Origin: Nocardia colli
Lineage (GTDB): Bacteria > Actinomycetota > Actinomycetes > Mycobacteriales > Mycobacteriaceae
NCBI RefSeq assembly: GCF_008704205.1
Contig: NZ_VXLC01000023.1
Span: 124,001-188,000 of the forward strand
Length of the DNA stretch: 64,000 nt
Reading direction: 5' to 3'
The notes under the pieces were generated by a model. That model did not search any database, had not been told where the DNA came from, and was given only the letters and a program-made list of their open reading frames with translations. The position numbers and the translations under genes are program-made. Positions 17,988-25,426 of the stretch are shown piece by piece (the stretch's first letter is position 1; each line of letters begins with the position of its first letter).

Positions 17988-19239
17988 AGTGGAATCGGAC
18001 GGGCCAACCGCCGTCCGGGTCGTGGAATTGCTGCGCGACGGGGAGTTCACGGGGGTCGCCGAGCTGTTCGGTGCGCCGTTGCGGGCGGCGGTGTCGCCGG
18101 ATTCGCTGCGCGCCGCGTGGCTGACCGAGATCAGCCGGATCGGCGCGGTGACCGCGATCGGCGAGCCCGCGATGGAGCCGTTCGGCGACAAGCTGATTCG
18201 CGCGAGCGTGCCGGTTACCTGCGAGCGCGGCGAATTCGCCTTGATCATGTCTATCGACGCGGCGGGCCTGCTGCAAGGACTGCGGCTGGCGGACACGGCC
18301 AACGCGTGGGCGCCGCCGGACTATGCCGACCCGAGCGCCTTCGCGGAACGTGAGATCACCGTAGGCGCAGGCGAACTCGCGGTCCCGGGCACTCTGAGCG
18401 TGCCGCACGGCCCTGGACCGTGGCCCGCCGTCGTGCTGCTCCATGGCGGTGGCCCGTTCGACCGGGACGAAACCGGCGGTCCGAACAAGCCGTTCAAGGA
18501 TCTGGCCTGGGGCCTGGCCGGCCGCGGCATAGCGGTGCTCCGTTTCGACAAGGTGACCTACGCGCATCCGCAGTTCGCCGAGCGGCCGGACTTCACGATG
18601 GCCGACGAATATGTGCCACATGCCGTTTCGGCCGTGGACCTGCTCCGGCAGCACCCCGGCATCGACCCGGCCCGGATCCACGTCCTCGGCCACAGTATGG
18701 GCGGCAAGGTCGCGCCGCGGGTAGCGGCGGCGGCACCCGAGGTCGCCGGGCTGGTGATCATGGCGGGGGATACCCAGCCCATGCATCGCGCCGCGGTGCG
18801 GGTCATCCGCTACCTCGCCGGGCTCGACCCCGGCCCGCAGGCCGACGCCGCGGTCGCGGCGATCACCCGGCAGGCCGACGTGGTGGACAGCCCGGCGCTG
18901 TCACCGTCTACCCCACGAGCGGACCTGCCGTTCGCCTACTCCGGCGCTTATTGGCTGGATCTGCTTGCCTACCAACCCGTCTCGACCGCAGCGGCGCTCA
19001 CGACACCACTACTGATCCTCCAGGGCGCCCGCGACTACCAGGTCACCGTCACCGATGACCTAGCCGGATGGCGGTCCGGTCTCACGGACCGTCCCGATGT
19101 CACCATCCGGGTCTACGACCTGTGCGACCATCTCTTCTTCGCCGGTACCGGCCCCTCGACCCCCGGTGACTACCAAACTCCGCAACACGTAGACCCTACC
19201 GTCGTATCCGACATCGCCAACTGGCTAGCACACCCCTGA
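17977..19239 (+). CDS. Alpha/beta hydrolase with N-terminal DUF3887-like domain
   Basis: A 420-residue protein. Residues 1-110 resemble DUF3887 (VVELLRDGEFTGVAELFG and following), a small domain often fused to hydrolases. From residue 135 there is an alpha/beta-hydrolase fold with an oxyanion segment (VVLLHGGGPFDRDE), the nucleophile Ser240 in LGHSMGG, an Asp in LQGARDYQV and a late His in YDLCDHLFF. No signal peptide, so probably cytoplasmic; substrate unknown, an ester or peptide. The ATG at 17977 falls inside the candidate operator. Convergent with the membrane protein at 19330. Confidence 0.88.
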   Translation: MRTVVESDGPTAVRVVELLRDGEFTGVAELFGAPLRAAVSPDSLRAAWLTEISRIGAVTAIGEPAMEPFGDKLIRASVPVTCERGEFALIMSIDAAGLLQGLRLADTANAWAPPDYADPSAFAEREITVGAGELAVPGTLSVPHGPGPWPAVVLLHGGGPFDRDETGGPNKPFKDLAWGLAGRGIAVLRFDKVTYAHPQFAERPDFTMADEYVPHAVSAVDLLRQHPGIDPARIHVLGHSMGGKVAPRVAAAAPEVAGLVIMAGDTQPMHRAAVRVIRYLAGLDPGPQADAAVAAITRQADVVDSPALSPSTPRADLPFAYSGAYWLDLLAYQPVSTAAALTTPLLILQGARDYQVTVTDDLAGWRSGLTDRPDVTIRVYDLCDHLFFAGTGPSTPGDYQTPQHVDPTVVSDIANWLAHP

Positions 19240-19329
19240 CGCTGGATGCCGGACGCAGCGCGTCCTTTGTCCAGCCGCGCACGAATCAGCTAGCAAATCC
19301 ATGTGCGGCAGGAGAATTGGTGCGCGGCA

Positions 19330-19998
19330 TTATTGATCCGGGACGGGTCCGTCGTTCGGGCCGGGCTGGACGACGTCGAGTTGGTCGGGGAGTAGCGGTA
19401 CCACGCCGAATCGACCGGCCACGGCGTCGGCGGGCAGCGCTTCGACCGCGCGGATCCCGTTCTGGGAGGCGATCTTCCGGAGGCCGTCGAGCGGTCCGCG
19501 CACAACCAGGCCGACGGTGCAGGCGCACCCGGAGCGCAGGCGAGCGGCGGAGAGCGCGGCGATCCGGGTAGCCCGTTCGTCGGACGCGCTCCGGGGGAGC
19601 AGCCATGCGGCCGATTCCGCGGAGGTGACCGCCGCCTCGTCGCCCTCCGGCACCGGCACCGCGATCAGCGGAGTCTGCACCCGGGGAACCGGAACCTGGT
19701 ACAGCACTTGCGAAATCCGCAGGCCACCGCTGTTCGGCGGAATCTGTTCCGGCACCAGCGGTTCGGTGAACGACACCAGCGCCCAGTGCTCGGCGCCGTC
19801 GGTGCCGGTCAGCGAGTCCCCTGCGCGCGCAAGATAATCCGCGACCAGCTCGCCCTGCTCCGGTCCGAGCCGATCGGTGAACACCCCCGCCTTGCGCGGC
19901 GGGTTCAGCACCCCGAGCAGCACGATGAACACGACCAGCGCGACGGCCGCCGCCCCGAGGACGATCCGGCCGCGGGGCAGCGCCCGCCGGTCAGGCAT
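19330..19998 (-). CDS. Membrane-anchored protein of unknown function
   Basis: A 222-residue protein with one N-terminal membrane helix (GRIVLGAAAVALVVFIVLLG, about residues 10-29) and an external remainder. It contains a single CAC motif (SGCACTVGLVV) but no recognised domain. Its start codon overlaps the last 8 bp of the rluD-type gene, so it belongs to the lspA-rluD transcript. I think it is a conserved nocardial or rhodococcal envelope protein, but this rests on genome context rather than similarity. Confidence 0.75.
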   Translation of the reverse strand: MPDRRALPRGRIVLGAAAVALVVFIVLLGVLNPPRKAGVFTDRLGPEQGELVADYLARAGDSLTGTDGAEHWALVSFTEPLVPEQIPPNSGGLRISQVLYQVPVPRVQTPLIAVPVPEGDEAAVTSAESAAWLLPRSASDERATRIAALSAARLRSGCACTVGLVVRGPLDGLRKIASQNGIRAVEALPADAVAGRFGVVPLLPDQLDVVQPGPNDGPVPDQ

Positions 19999-20917
19999 TG
20001 CGCAGGACGTCCAGCGCGTGCTTCAGATCGTCGGGGTATTCGCTGGTGATCTCCAGCCAGCGACCGTCCGCGGGATGGTTGAAGCCGAGCGAACGGGCAT
20101 GCAGCCATTGCCGTTCCAGGCCGAGGCGCTGGGCCAGCCGCGGGTCCGCGCCGTAGGTGAGGTCGCCGCAGCATGGGTGCCGGATCGCGGAGAAGTGCAC
20201 CCGGATCTGGTGCGTGCGACCGGTTTCCAGGTGGATGTCGAGCAGGCTCGCCGCTTGGAACGCCTCGACGGTGTCGTAGTGCGTGATGCTGGGCCGTCCG
20301 TCCGCGGTGACCGCGAACTTCCAGTCGTTGCCGCGGGCCCGCCCGATCGGGGCGTCGATGGTGCCGCTGCTCGGATCCGGATGTCCTTGCACCAGTGCGT
20401 GATACCGCTTGGCCACGGTGCGCTGCTTGAACGCGCGCTTGAGCACCGTGTAGGCGTGCTCGGACTGCGCGACCACCATCACCCCGGAGGTGCCCACGTC
20501 GAGCCGGTGCACGATGCCCTGCCGCTCGTGCGCGCCGGAGGTGGAAATCCGGTAGCCGGCCGCGGCCAGCCCGCCGATCACCGTCGGCCCGGACCAGCCG
20601 ACACCGGTGTGCGCGGCGACGCCGACCGGCTTGTCCACCGCGACGATGTCGTCGTCGGCGTACAGAATCCGCATGCCCTCGACCGGGGCGACCTCGATCG
20701 AGAGCTCCCGCTTCGGTTCCGGGAAGATCACCTCGAGCCAGGCGCCCGCGGCGAGCCGATCGGACTTGCCCGCGGCGATGCCGTCGAGCTGCACGGAGCC
20801 CTCCTCGGCGAGCGCGGCGACCGCGGTGCGGGACAGGCCGAGCAGCCGGGACAGCCCCGCGTCCACGCGCATGCCGTCGAGCCCGTCGGGAACGGGCATG
20901 GTTCGTGTTTCCCTCAT
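19991..20917 (-). CDS. rluD: RluA/RluD family pseudouridine synthase
   Basis: A 308-residue enzyme that isomerises uridine to pseudouridine in rRNA. An S4 RNA-binding domain occupies about residues 14-70 (MRVDAGLSRLLGLSRTAVAAL), then the catalytic domain with Asp140 in GIVHRLDVGTSG and the RTHQIRVHF and HPCCGDLTYG blocks. Translation starts at an ATGA overlap with lspA. The lspA-pseudouridine synthase pairing is common in actinobacteria and other phyla. The exact rRNA site cannot be read from sequence, so the RluD name is by family only. Confidence 0.92.
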   Translation of the reverse strand: MRETRTMPVPDGLDGMRVDAGLSRLLGLSRTAVAALAEEGSVQLDGIAAGKSDRLAAGAWLEVIFPEPKRELSIEVAPVEGMRILYADDDIVAVDKPVGVAAHTGVGWSGPTVIGGLAAAGYRISTSGAHERQGIVHRLDVGTSGVMVVAQSEHAYTVLKRAFKQRTVAKRYHALVQGHPDPSSGTIDAPIGRARGNDWKFAVTADGRPSITHYDTVEAFQAASLLDIHLETGRTHQIRVHFSAIRHPCCGDLTYGADPRLAQRLGLERQWLHARSLGFNHPADGRWLEITSEYPDDLKHALDVLRNA

Positions 20918-21552
20918 GCAGTGTTCCCTTCGCTGGTGGTCTTGTTCGCGGTGGTTTCGGTCGCCTCGTCCTCGGCGGCGTCGGGCTCGTCGCGTCCGGT
21001 GCGCGTCCCGTTCGGCTCGAAGCCGAACACGGTCAGCACGACCAGCAGGATCGCGCCGCAGACGATCGACGAGTCGGCCACGTTGAACACCGGCCACCAG
21101 CCGATCGCGATGAAGTCGACCACATGCCCCTGCAACGGCCCCGGCGCCCGGAACAGCCGGTCGACCAGATTGCCGAGCGCGCCGCCGAGCACCATGCCGA
21201 GCCCGATCGCCCACCACAGCGACCGCAGCGTGCGCCCGATGCGCACCACCCCGATCACCACGGCCGCCGCGACCAAGGTCAGCAGCCAGGTCATGCCGGT
21301 GGCCATCGAGAAGGCGGCGCCGGGATTACGCACCAGGCTGAACCGCGCGAAGTCGCCGATGATCGACACCGGCTCGCCCGGCTTCAAGTTCGCCACCACG
21401 AGACATTTGGTGAGCAGATCCAGTCCGAGCAGGACGGCCGCGATGATTAGTAGGGTCCGCAGCCGCTGCGGCGGAGCCGCTGGTGTCGCCTCCTCGGCGT
21501 GGTTTGCTGGGTTCTCCTCGGACGGCGGCTCATCACTCACACGCACCATCAT
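20914..21552 (-). CDS. lspA: Lipoprotein signal peptidase II
   Basis: A 212-residue membrane aspartyl protease that cleaves prolipoprotein signal peptides ahead of the lipidated cysteine. Four membrane helices are visible, with catalytic Asp131 in GNLVDRLF and Asp160 in FNVADSSIV, and the RNPGAAFSM block. Hydrophilic extensions of about 30 residues at the N-terminus and 30 acidic/Thr-rich residues at the C-terminus are typical of actinobacterial forms. Starts ATG 21552, ATG 21549 and GTG 21540 are all in frame. At least five lipoproteins encoded in this window would be its substrates. Confidence 0.95.
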   Translation of the reverse strand: MMVRVSDEPPSEENPANHAEEATPAAPPQRLRTLLIIAAVLLGLDLLTKCLVVANLKPGEPVSIIGDFARFSLVRNPGAAFSMATGMTWLLTLVAAAVVIGVVRIGRTLRSLWWAIGLGMVLGGALGNLVDRLFRAPGPLQGHVVDFIAIGWWPVFNVADSSIVCGAILLVVLTVFGFEPNGTRTGRDEPDAAEDEATETTANKTTSEGNTA

Positions 21553-21628
21553 CGCTCGAGCTACCCGACACGTTGTGCGGTGGTCACCCGCAAGACCCAG
21601 CTGACACTCAGGAACCGGTCGTACCCTG

Positions 21629-22582
21629 ATGCTCGTGACGGTGTTGTCTTCCCCCCACATCCCTCGGTTCGCGCGTTCGGGTGTGCTGCTGATAGTGCTC
21701 GCGGTCGGCCTGACCGCGTTCGGAACCGGTTGCAGCGGTGGCAGCGAGTCGCGCTCGGAACCGGACAGCACCGAGCCGCTCGGCATCGGCAAGGGCGTGA
21801 CCGTGCCGATCCCGGCCGCGATCACCACCATCGTCGACCCCGGCGCCGAGCCGCGCTCGCTGCTGCGCCGCGACTATCCGGCGGGCACCGTGCAGCAGGT
21901 GACGCTGAATACCTCGCATCGCATCGCCCAGCAGATCAACGATCAGCCCGCGCGCGACTTCTCCGCGCCCGCGCTGTCCATCCCGATGACCGCGAAGACC
22001 GACGCCGAGGGCATCGACCTGACGCTGGGCACCGTCACCACGCCGGACCCGTCGCTGGCCAAGGCGCTCACCAAGACCGGCGGTTCGCACGCCGGATTCG
22101 ATCTCAGCGACCTCGGCGCCATCACCGCGCTGCGGCTCGAGCCGTCGCCGGACACCTCCAATCCCGCGCGGGCCGCGCTGGAACAGGCCTTCTATCAAGC
22201 GGTCTACCGATCGATCGCGTTCCCCGATCAGCCGGTCGGCGAGGGCGCGGTGTGGACGGTGCAGCAGGAGATCAGCGGCGGAGTCACGCTCGAACAGACC
22301 ACCACGGCGACGTTGACCAGGCGCGACGGCGACCGGCTGACCATCGAGCTCGACGTCATCCAGCAGCCCAAGTCCGCGGTGTGGAACCTGCCCAACAACG
22401 CGGGCAAACTCGATATCCAGGACTACGTCATGCAGGGCAACGGCACCATCACCGTCGATCTCGGGTTGCCGCTGCCGGTTTCCGGGGCCATCACGGTCGG
22501 CGGGCATCAGGGTTACCGCGATCCGCGCAGTGCGAGCGTGCTGGAGCAGACGATAGACACGCAGGTGTCGTGGACGGAGTGA
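21629..22582 (+). CDS. Lipoprotein of unknown function
   Basis: A 317-residue lipoprotein. The signal helix (about 17-32) ends in GTG before Cys35, a reasonable lipobox; Asp/Glu/Ser follow. The mature part is rich in beta strands (VTLEQTTTATLTRRDGDRLTIELDV, VDLGLPLPVSGAITVGG), which suggests a beta-barrel or lipid-binding shell like DUF6263-type proteins. That identification is tentative. It is divergent from lspA by 76 bp, and its stop overlaps the start of the next lipoprotein gene (GTGA), so the two are probably made in a fixed ratio. Confidence 0.75.
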   Translation: MLVTVLSSPHIPRFARSGVLLIVLAVGLTAFGTGCSGGSESRSEPDSTEPLGIGKGVTVPIPAAITTIVDPGAEPRSLLRRDYPAGTVQQVTLNTSHRIAQQINDQPARDFSAPALSIPMTAKTDAEGIDLTLGTVTTPDPSLAKALTKTGGSHAGFDLSDLGAITALRLEPSPDTSNPARAALEQAFYQAVYRSIAFPDQPVGEGAVWTVQQEISGGVTLEQTTTATLTRRDGDRLTIELDVIQQPKSAVWNLPNNAGKLDIQDYVMQGNGTITVDLGLPLPVSGAITVGGHQGYRDPRSASVLEQTIDTQVSWTE

Positions 22583-23295
22583 ACCGCGGGGTCGGGCTGT
22601 TGCTGGCCGCTGCTTCCACCGCGCTGGTCGCGGCGTGTGGATCGTCGAAATCGGCGGCTCCGGAATCGTCGCCATTGCCGTCGCTCGGTCCGGTCGCGGC
22701 CGCAGCGCCGGTGAACGCGGCGCCGATCACGAATGCCGATCGGTTGCGTGACCAGTTGCTGACCGGGACGAATCTGCCGCCGAACTTCACCGCGCTGCCG
22801 ACACGGGCCGACGTGGCCGCCGATGGGCAGGCCTCGCCGACCGACCCGGCCGAATGCGCGAAAGTCCTTACTCCCTTGGCTGCGCAGCGGCCGGGCTCGC
22901 TCGCCAATGCGTCCGTCGGGTATTCGGGGCCGAACTTCTCCAGCATTGATATCGACGCGGCGAGCTACGCGAACGACGTGGTGGCGTCCGCGTTTTCGGA
23001 ATTGCAGGCGACCCTGCGCCGGTGCACCCATTACTCCGGCACGGACGCCACCGATATTTCGGTCGATTACCGAGTCGGCGGGTTGACCCCGCCGGCGGCC
23101 GGTGACGCGGCTACCGCTTTTCAGGTGCGCACCAGCAGTGACGGGCTGACGTTGCATTCCTCGGTCGCGATCGTCCAGGTCGGCAGCACGCTGGCACAGG
23201 TGGCGGTGACCGCGCCGGAACCGGTCGAGGCCGGGGTCCTGAGCGATCTGACGGCCGCGCAGGTACGTCGGCTACAAGGTGTTTCGGGGCCTTGA
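22579..23295 (+). CDS. Lipoprotein with sensor-like extracellular domain
   Basis: A 238-residue lipoprotein with a short signal and lipobox VAAC at Cys20, then a Ser/Pro/Ala-rich linker to about 50. The external domain (ADRLRDQLLTGTNLPPNFTALP, paired cysteines in PAECAKVL and LRRCTHYSG) is like the PknH-C/DUF5642 group of mycolate-bacteria sensor lipoproteins; the two cysteines may form a disulfide. Function unknown. GTG 22579 overlaps the upstream stop; GTG 22570 is an in-frame alternative. Confidence 0.72.
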   Translation: MNRGVGLLLAAASTALVAACGSSKSAAPESSPLPSLGPVAAAAPVNAAPITNADRLRDQLLTGTNLPPNFTALPTRADVAADGQASPTDPAECAKVLTPLAAQRPGSLANASVGYSGPNFSSIDIDAASYANDVVASAFSELQATLRRCTHYSGTDATDISVDYRVGGLTPPAAGDAATAFQVRTSSDGLTLHSSVAIVQVGSTLAQVAVTAPEPVEAGVLSDLTAAQVRRLQGVSGP

Positions 23296-23325
23296 TCAGG
23301 ACCGGCGGATGGCCGAGCATCTCGC

Positions 23326-23772
23326 TTAGCCGGGTACCACCGAATCGCCCACGACTCGAACGGTTTTCGCGGCCAGCGGCTTGGTCGCCGGACCGTTCGA
23401 GACCGAGCCGTCCAGCTTGTACTTGCTGCCGTGGCACGGGCAGTTGATCGTGCCGCCGGATATCGACGCGACCGTGCAGCCGGCGTGCGTGCAGGTCGAG
23501 GACAGGCCGACGAAGGTGCCCGCGCTCGGCTGGGTCACTACCGTGTCGCCGACGATCACGCCGCCGCCCACCGGGACATCGGCGGTCTTGGCGAGTGCCT
23601 TCGCGGCCGGCTGATCGGCGCCCGCCGGGTTGCCTGCGGGTGCGGGATTCGGTGCGGGCGCGGCGTTTTCCTTGCCGTAGGTGGTGCAGGCGGTGAGCGC
23701 CGCGGTCGCGACAACGGCGCCCGCGCCCGCCGCGACCATGCTGCGGCGGGTGAAAACCGATTCGTTGGTCAT
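23326..23772 (-). CDS. Tat-exported Rieske [2Fe-2S] lipoprotein
   Basis: A 148-residue redox protein. FTRRSMVAAG (residues 7-16) is a twin-arginine signal and LTAC29 a lipobox, so the folded, cluster-loaded protein is probably exported and anchored outside the membrane. A Pro/Ala linker leads to a Rieske domain with Cys94/His96 in CTHAGC and Cys111-Pro-Cys113-His114 in CPCHGS. The third Cys of each motif (Cys99, Cys113) suggests the stabilising disulfide of classical Rieske proteins. It lacks the membrane helices of a cytochrome bc1 subunit. GGAG precedes the ATG. It lies 14 bp after the DUF6529 gene. Confidence 0.92.
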   Translation of the reverse strand: MTNESVFTRRSMVAAGAGAVVATAALTACTTYGKENAAPAPNPAPAGNPAGADQPAAKALAKTADVPVGGGVIVGDTVVTQPSAGTFVGLSSTCTHAGCTVASISGGTINCPCHGSKYKLDGSVSNGPATKPLAAKTVRVVGDSVVPG

Positions 23773-23786
23773 GGATGGATCTCCGA

Positions 23787-24371
23787 TCAGAAGGTGAGGC
23801 CGTTGTTCTGGAAGAACCAGAGCGACGAGGTGAGCCAGAGGCCGGTCAGCCCGGCCAGGACGAGACCGCCCGCGACCGGGATCACCCAGCCCGGCAACCC
23901 TTTTCGGGTGAGCAACAGCATCTTCGCGACGAACGCGCCGTAGAAGAAGCAGCCCAGCAGGGAATGCAGCAGCACGCGCGTGTCGTATTGCTGAAAACCC
24001 AAGGCGTACAGGCAGTGCACCGCGACCGGCACGCTGACCAGCACGGCGAGCCGGCCCGACCAGACGTGCGCGGTGCCGATCCAGGACGGTGCGCGGACCG
24101 GCAGTTTGCCGTACATCGCCAGCGCCGAAACGAATTGGAACAGCGCCAGCAGGAATGCGACGGTCGCCAGCCACGCCTTCACCGCCTGCGGGCCGGAGAA
24201 GCCCGCGATATTGACGGAGAACGCCGACGGCTCATGGGTTTTGGCGTAGACCCCGAGCAGCACCGACACCGCGGCACCGATGAGCAGCGGGATCGCTATG
24301 GCCGCGAACGCTTTTGCGTTCGGCTGTCCGACGGGCGTCGTCTCTCGCTCAGCCGACACTGTCACCACCAC
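23787..24371 (-). CDS. DUF6529 family membrane protein, cytochrome b561-like
   Basis: A 194-residue protein with about five hydrophobic segments (for example AFAAIAIPLLIGAAVSVLLG and AWLATVAFLLALFQFVSALA). Histidines on or near helices (GTAHVWSGRL, VAVHCLYALGF, LLHSLLGCFF) are spaced as in heme-binding cytochrome b561 bundles. The pairing with a secreted Rieske protein suggests it passes electrons across the membrane, but heme binding is inference. GTG 24371 overlaps the end of the upstream gene by 23 bp, so translation is coupled. Confidence 0.8.
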   Translation of the reverse strand: MVVTVSAERETTPVGQPNAKAFAAIAIPLLIGAAVSVLLGVYAKTHEPSAFSVNIAGFSGPQAVKAWLATVAFLLALFQFVSALAMYGKLPVRAPSWIGTAHVWSGRLAVLVSVPVAVHCLYALGFQQYDTRVLLHSLLGCFFYGAFVAKMLLLTRKGLPGWVIPVAGGLVLAGLTGLWLTSSLWFFQNNGLTF

Positions 24372-25011
24372 TTACCTTGTTCGCGGTTATTTTCTTGCCG
24401 TTGACGATTGCCGTGCCGTCGGGGGACAGGCCGGGAGCCGGGGAGGTCGAACCGTCCTGCGCGCGCTGAACACCCGTGACATTGCCGTTGGCGTCGACGA
24501 TCCAGCTCTGCCGGGCGCCACCCTCGTTGTAGACATAGAGCCCCGCGGGCGATTGCACCGGTGCGGCACTGAATTCCCACTTCTTCTCACCGAGCCACAA
24601 CGTGCCCCCGACCATCTTGCCGTCATAGCGCCCCTCCAGCTTGGCGTCGTTCTTCCCGCTCAGCTGGAGCGCGCCGCCGGTCGCACTGCCCTGCAACCAC
24701 GACTCCACCTTGTTGCCATCACAGGCATAAGCGGTCGCCCTGTCACCTGCGACGGCGACCGACAGCGTGATCGGCGCACCGCTCGCCAGCGGAATATTGC
24801 CGACATAGTCCGCTTTCGGCGGAAACTGTAGCGGCGGCGCAGCAGTAGTCGGCGCCGGAACCGCACTGGTCGTCACCACACTCGTGGTCACCCCCGGCGA
24901 ATCCGGCGCAGCCGCCACCGGTTCGGTCTCCTTGGACATATTGACAACAAGCAAGACAATCCCCAACACGGCCACCGCCGCCAGAGTGAGCCAAGGCCCA
25001 AGACGTTTCAT
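24349..25011 (-). CDS. Membrane-anchored extracytoplasmic protein, redox operon
   Basis: A 220-residue protein with one N-terminal helix (WLTLAAVAVLGIVLLVVN) and a Thr/Ala/Pro linker to about residue 60. The external domain is predicted as beta strands (ITLSVAVAGDRATAYACDGN, GGTLWLGEKKWEFSAAP, GLYVYNEGGARQSWIVD). No known family recognised. GGAGAACC just upstream of the ATG is a good ribosome-binding site. It opens a three-gene operon with the DUF6529 and Rieske genes, so it may bind a ligand or redox partner for them. Confidence 0.78.
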   Translation of the reverse strand: MKRLGPWLTLAAVAVLGIVLLVVNMSKETEPVAAAPDSPGVTTSVVTTSAVPAPTTAAPPLQFPPKADYVGNIPLASGAPITLSVAVAGDRATAYACDGNKVESWLQGSATGGALQLSGKNDAKLEGRYDGKMVGGTLWLGEKKWEFSAAPVQSPAGLYVYNEGGARQSWIVDANGNVTGVQRAQDGSTSPAPGLSPDGTAIVNGKKITANKVSGGDSVG

Positions 25012-25207
25012 AGGTTCTCCTCGATACCCGGCCGTCGAAATTCCAGCCGAAGCGATCCCGCCCAGGCTGCGCCGGCACCGCTCTTCGCATTGTCAACGGC
25101 ACAGCCCACCCCCCGGTTCAAACGGACATTCACGACAGCCGAATATCGGCGTGTCGAGTGAATGTGTCGTGTCGCCCGCGCGGACATCGTCGTGGCGTGA
25201 AGCCCTT

Positions 25208-25339
25208 ATGCGGCGAAAGCGATGGATCCGTGCAACGGAGGTGGTCCAGGAGTTGGATCGCCTCGGTCCCGATGCCTCGGATCAACGTGACGAATTGCGC
25301 GAAATATTGTCCGAGACAACGGACGATCTGCGTTGGTGA
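25208..25339 (+). CDS. Possible small protein (43 residues)
   Basis: A short frame from ATG 25208 encodes a charged, helical peptide (MRRKRWIRATEVVQELDRL, then GPDASDQRDELREIL, ending TDDLRW). The amphipathic pattern looks coding rather than random and it fills an otherwise empty stretch between 25012 and 25427. There is no clear ribosome-binding site and no known family. Moderate to low confidence. The rest of the gap shows no further gene. Confidence 0.4.
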   Translation: MRRKRWIRATEVVQELDRLGPDASDQRDELREILSETTDDLRW

Positions 25340-25426
25340 GCACGGTGCGGCATTAAGGCGAGCTCGAGTGCAGAGCGGTACGTCTGCTGACCGGTCCAGC
25401 AGGCAGTGAGCACGCTGGGCGCATGG

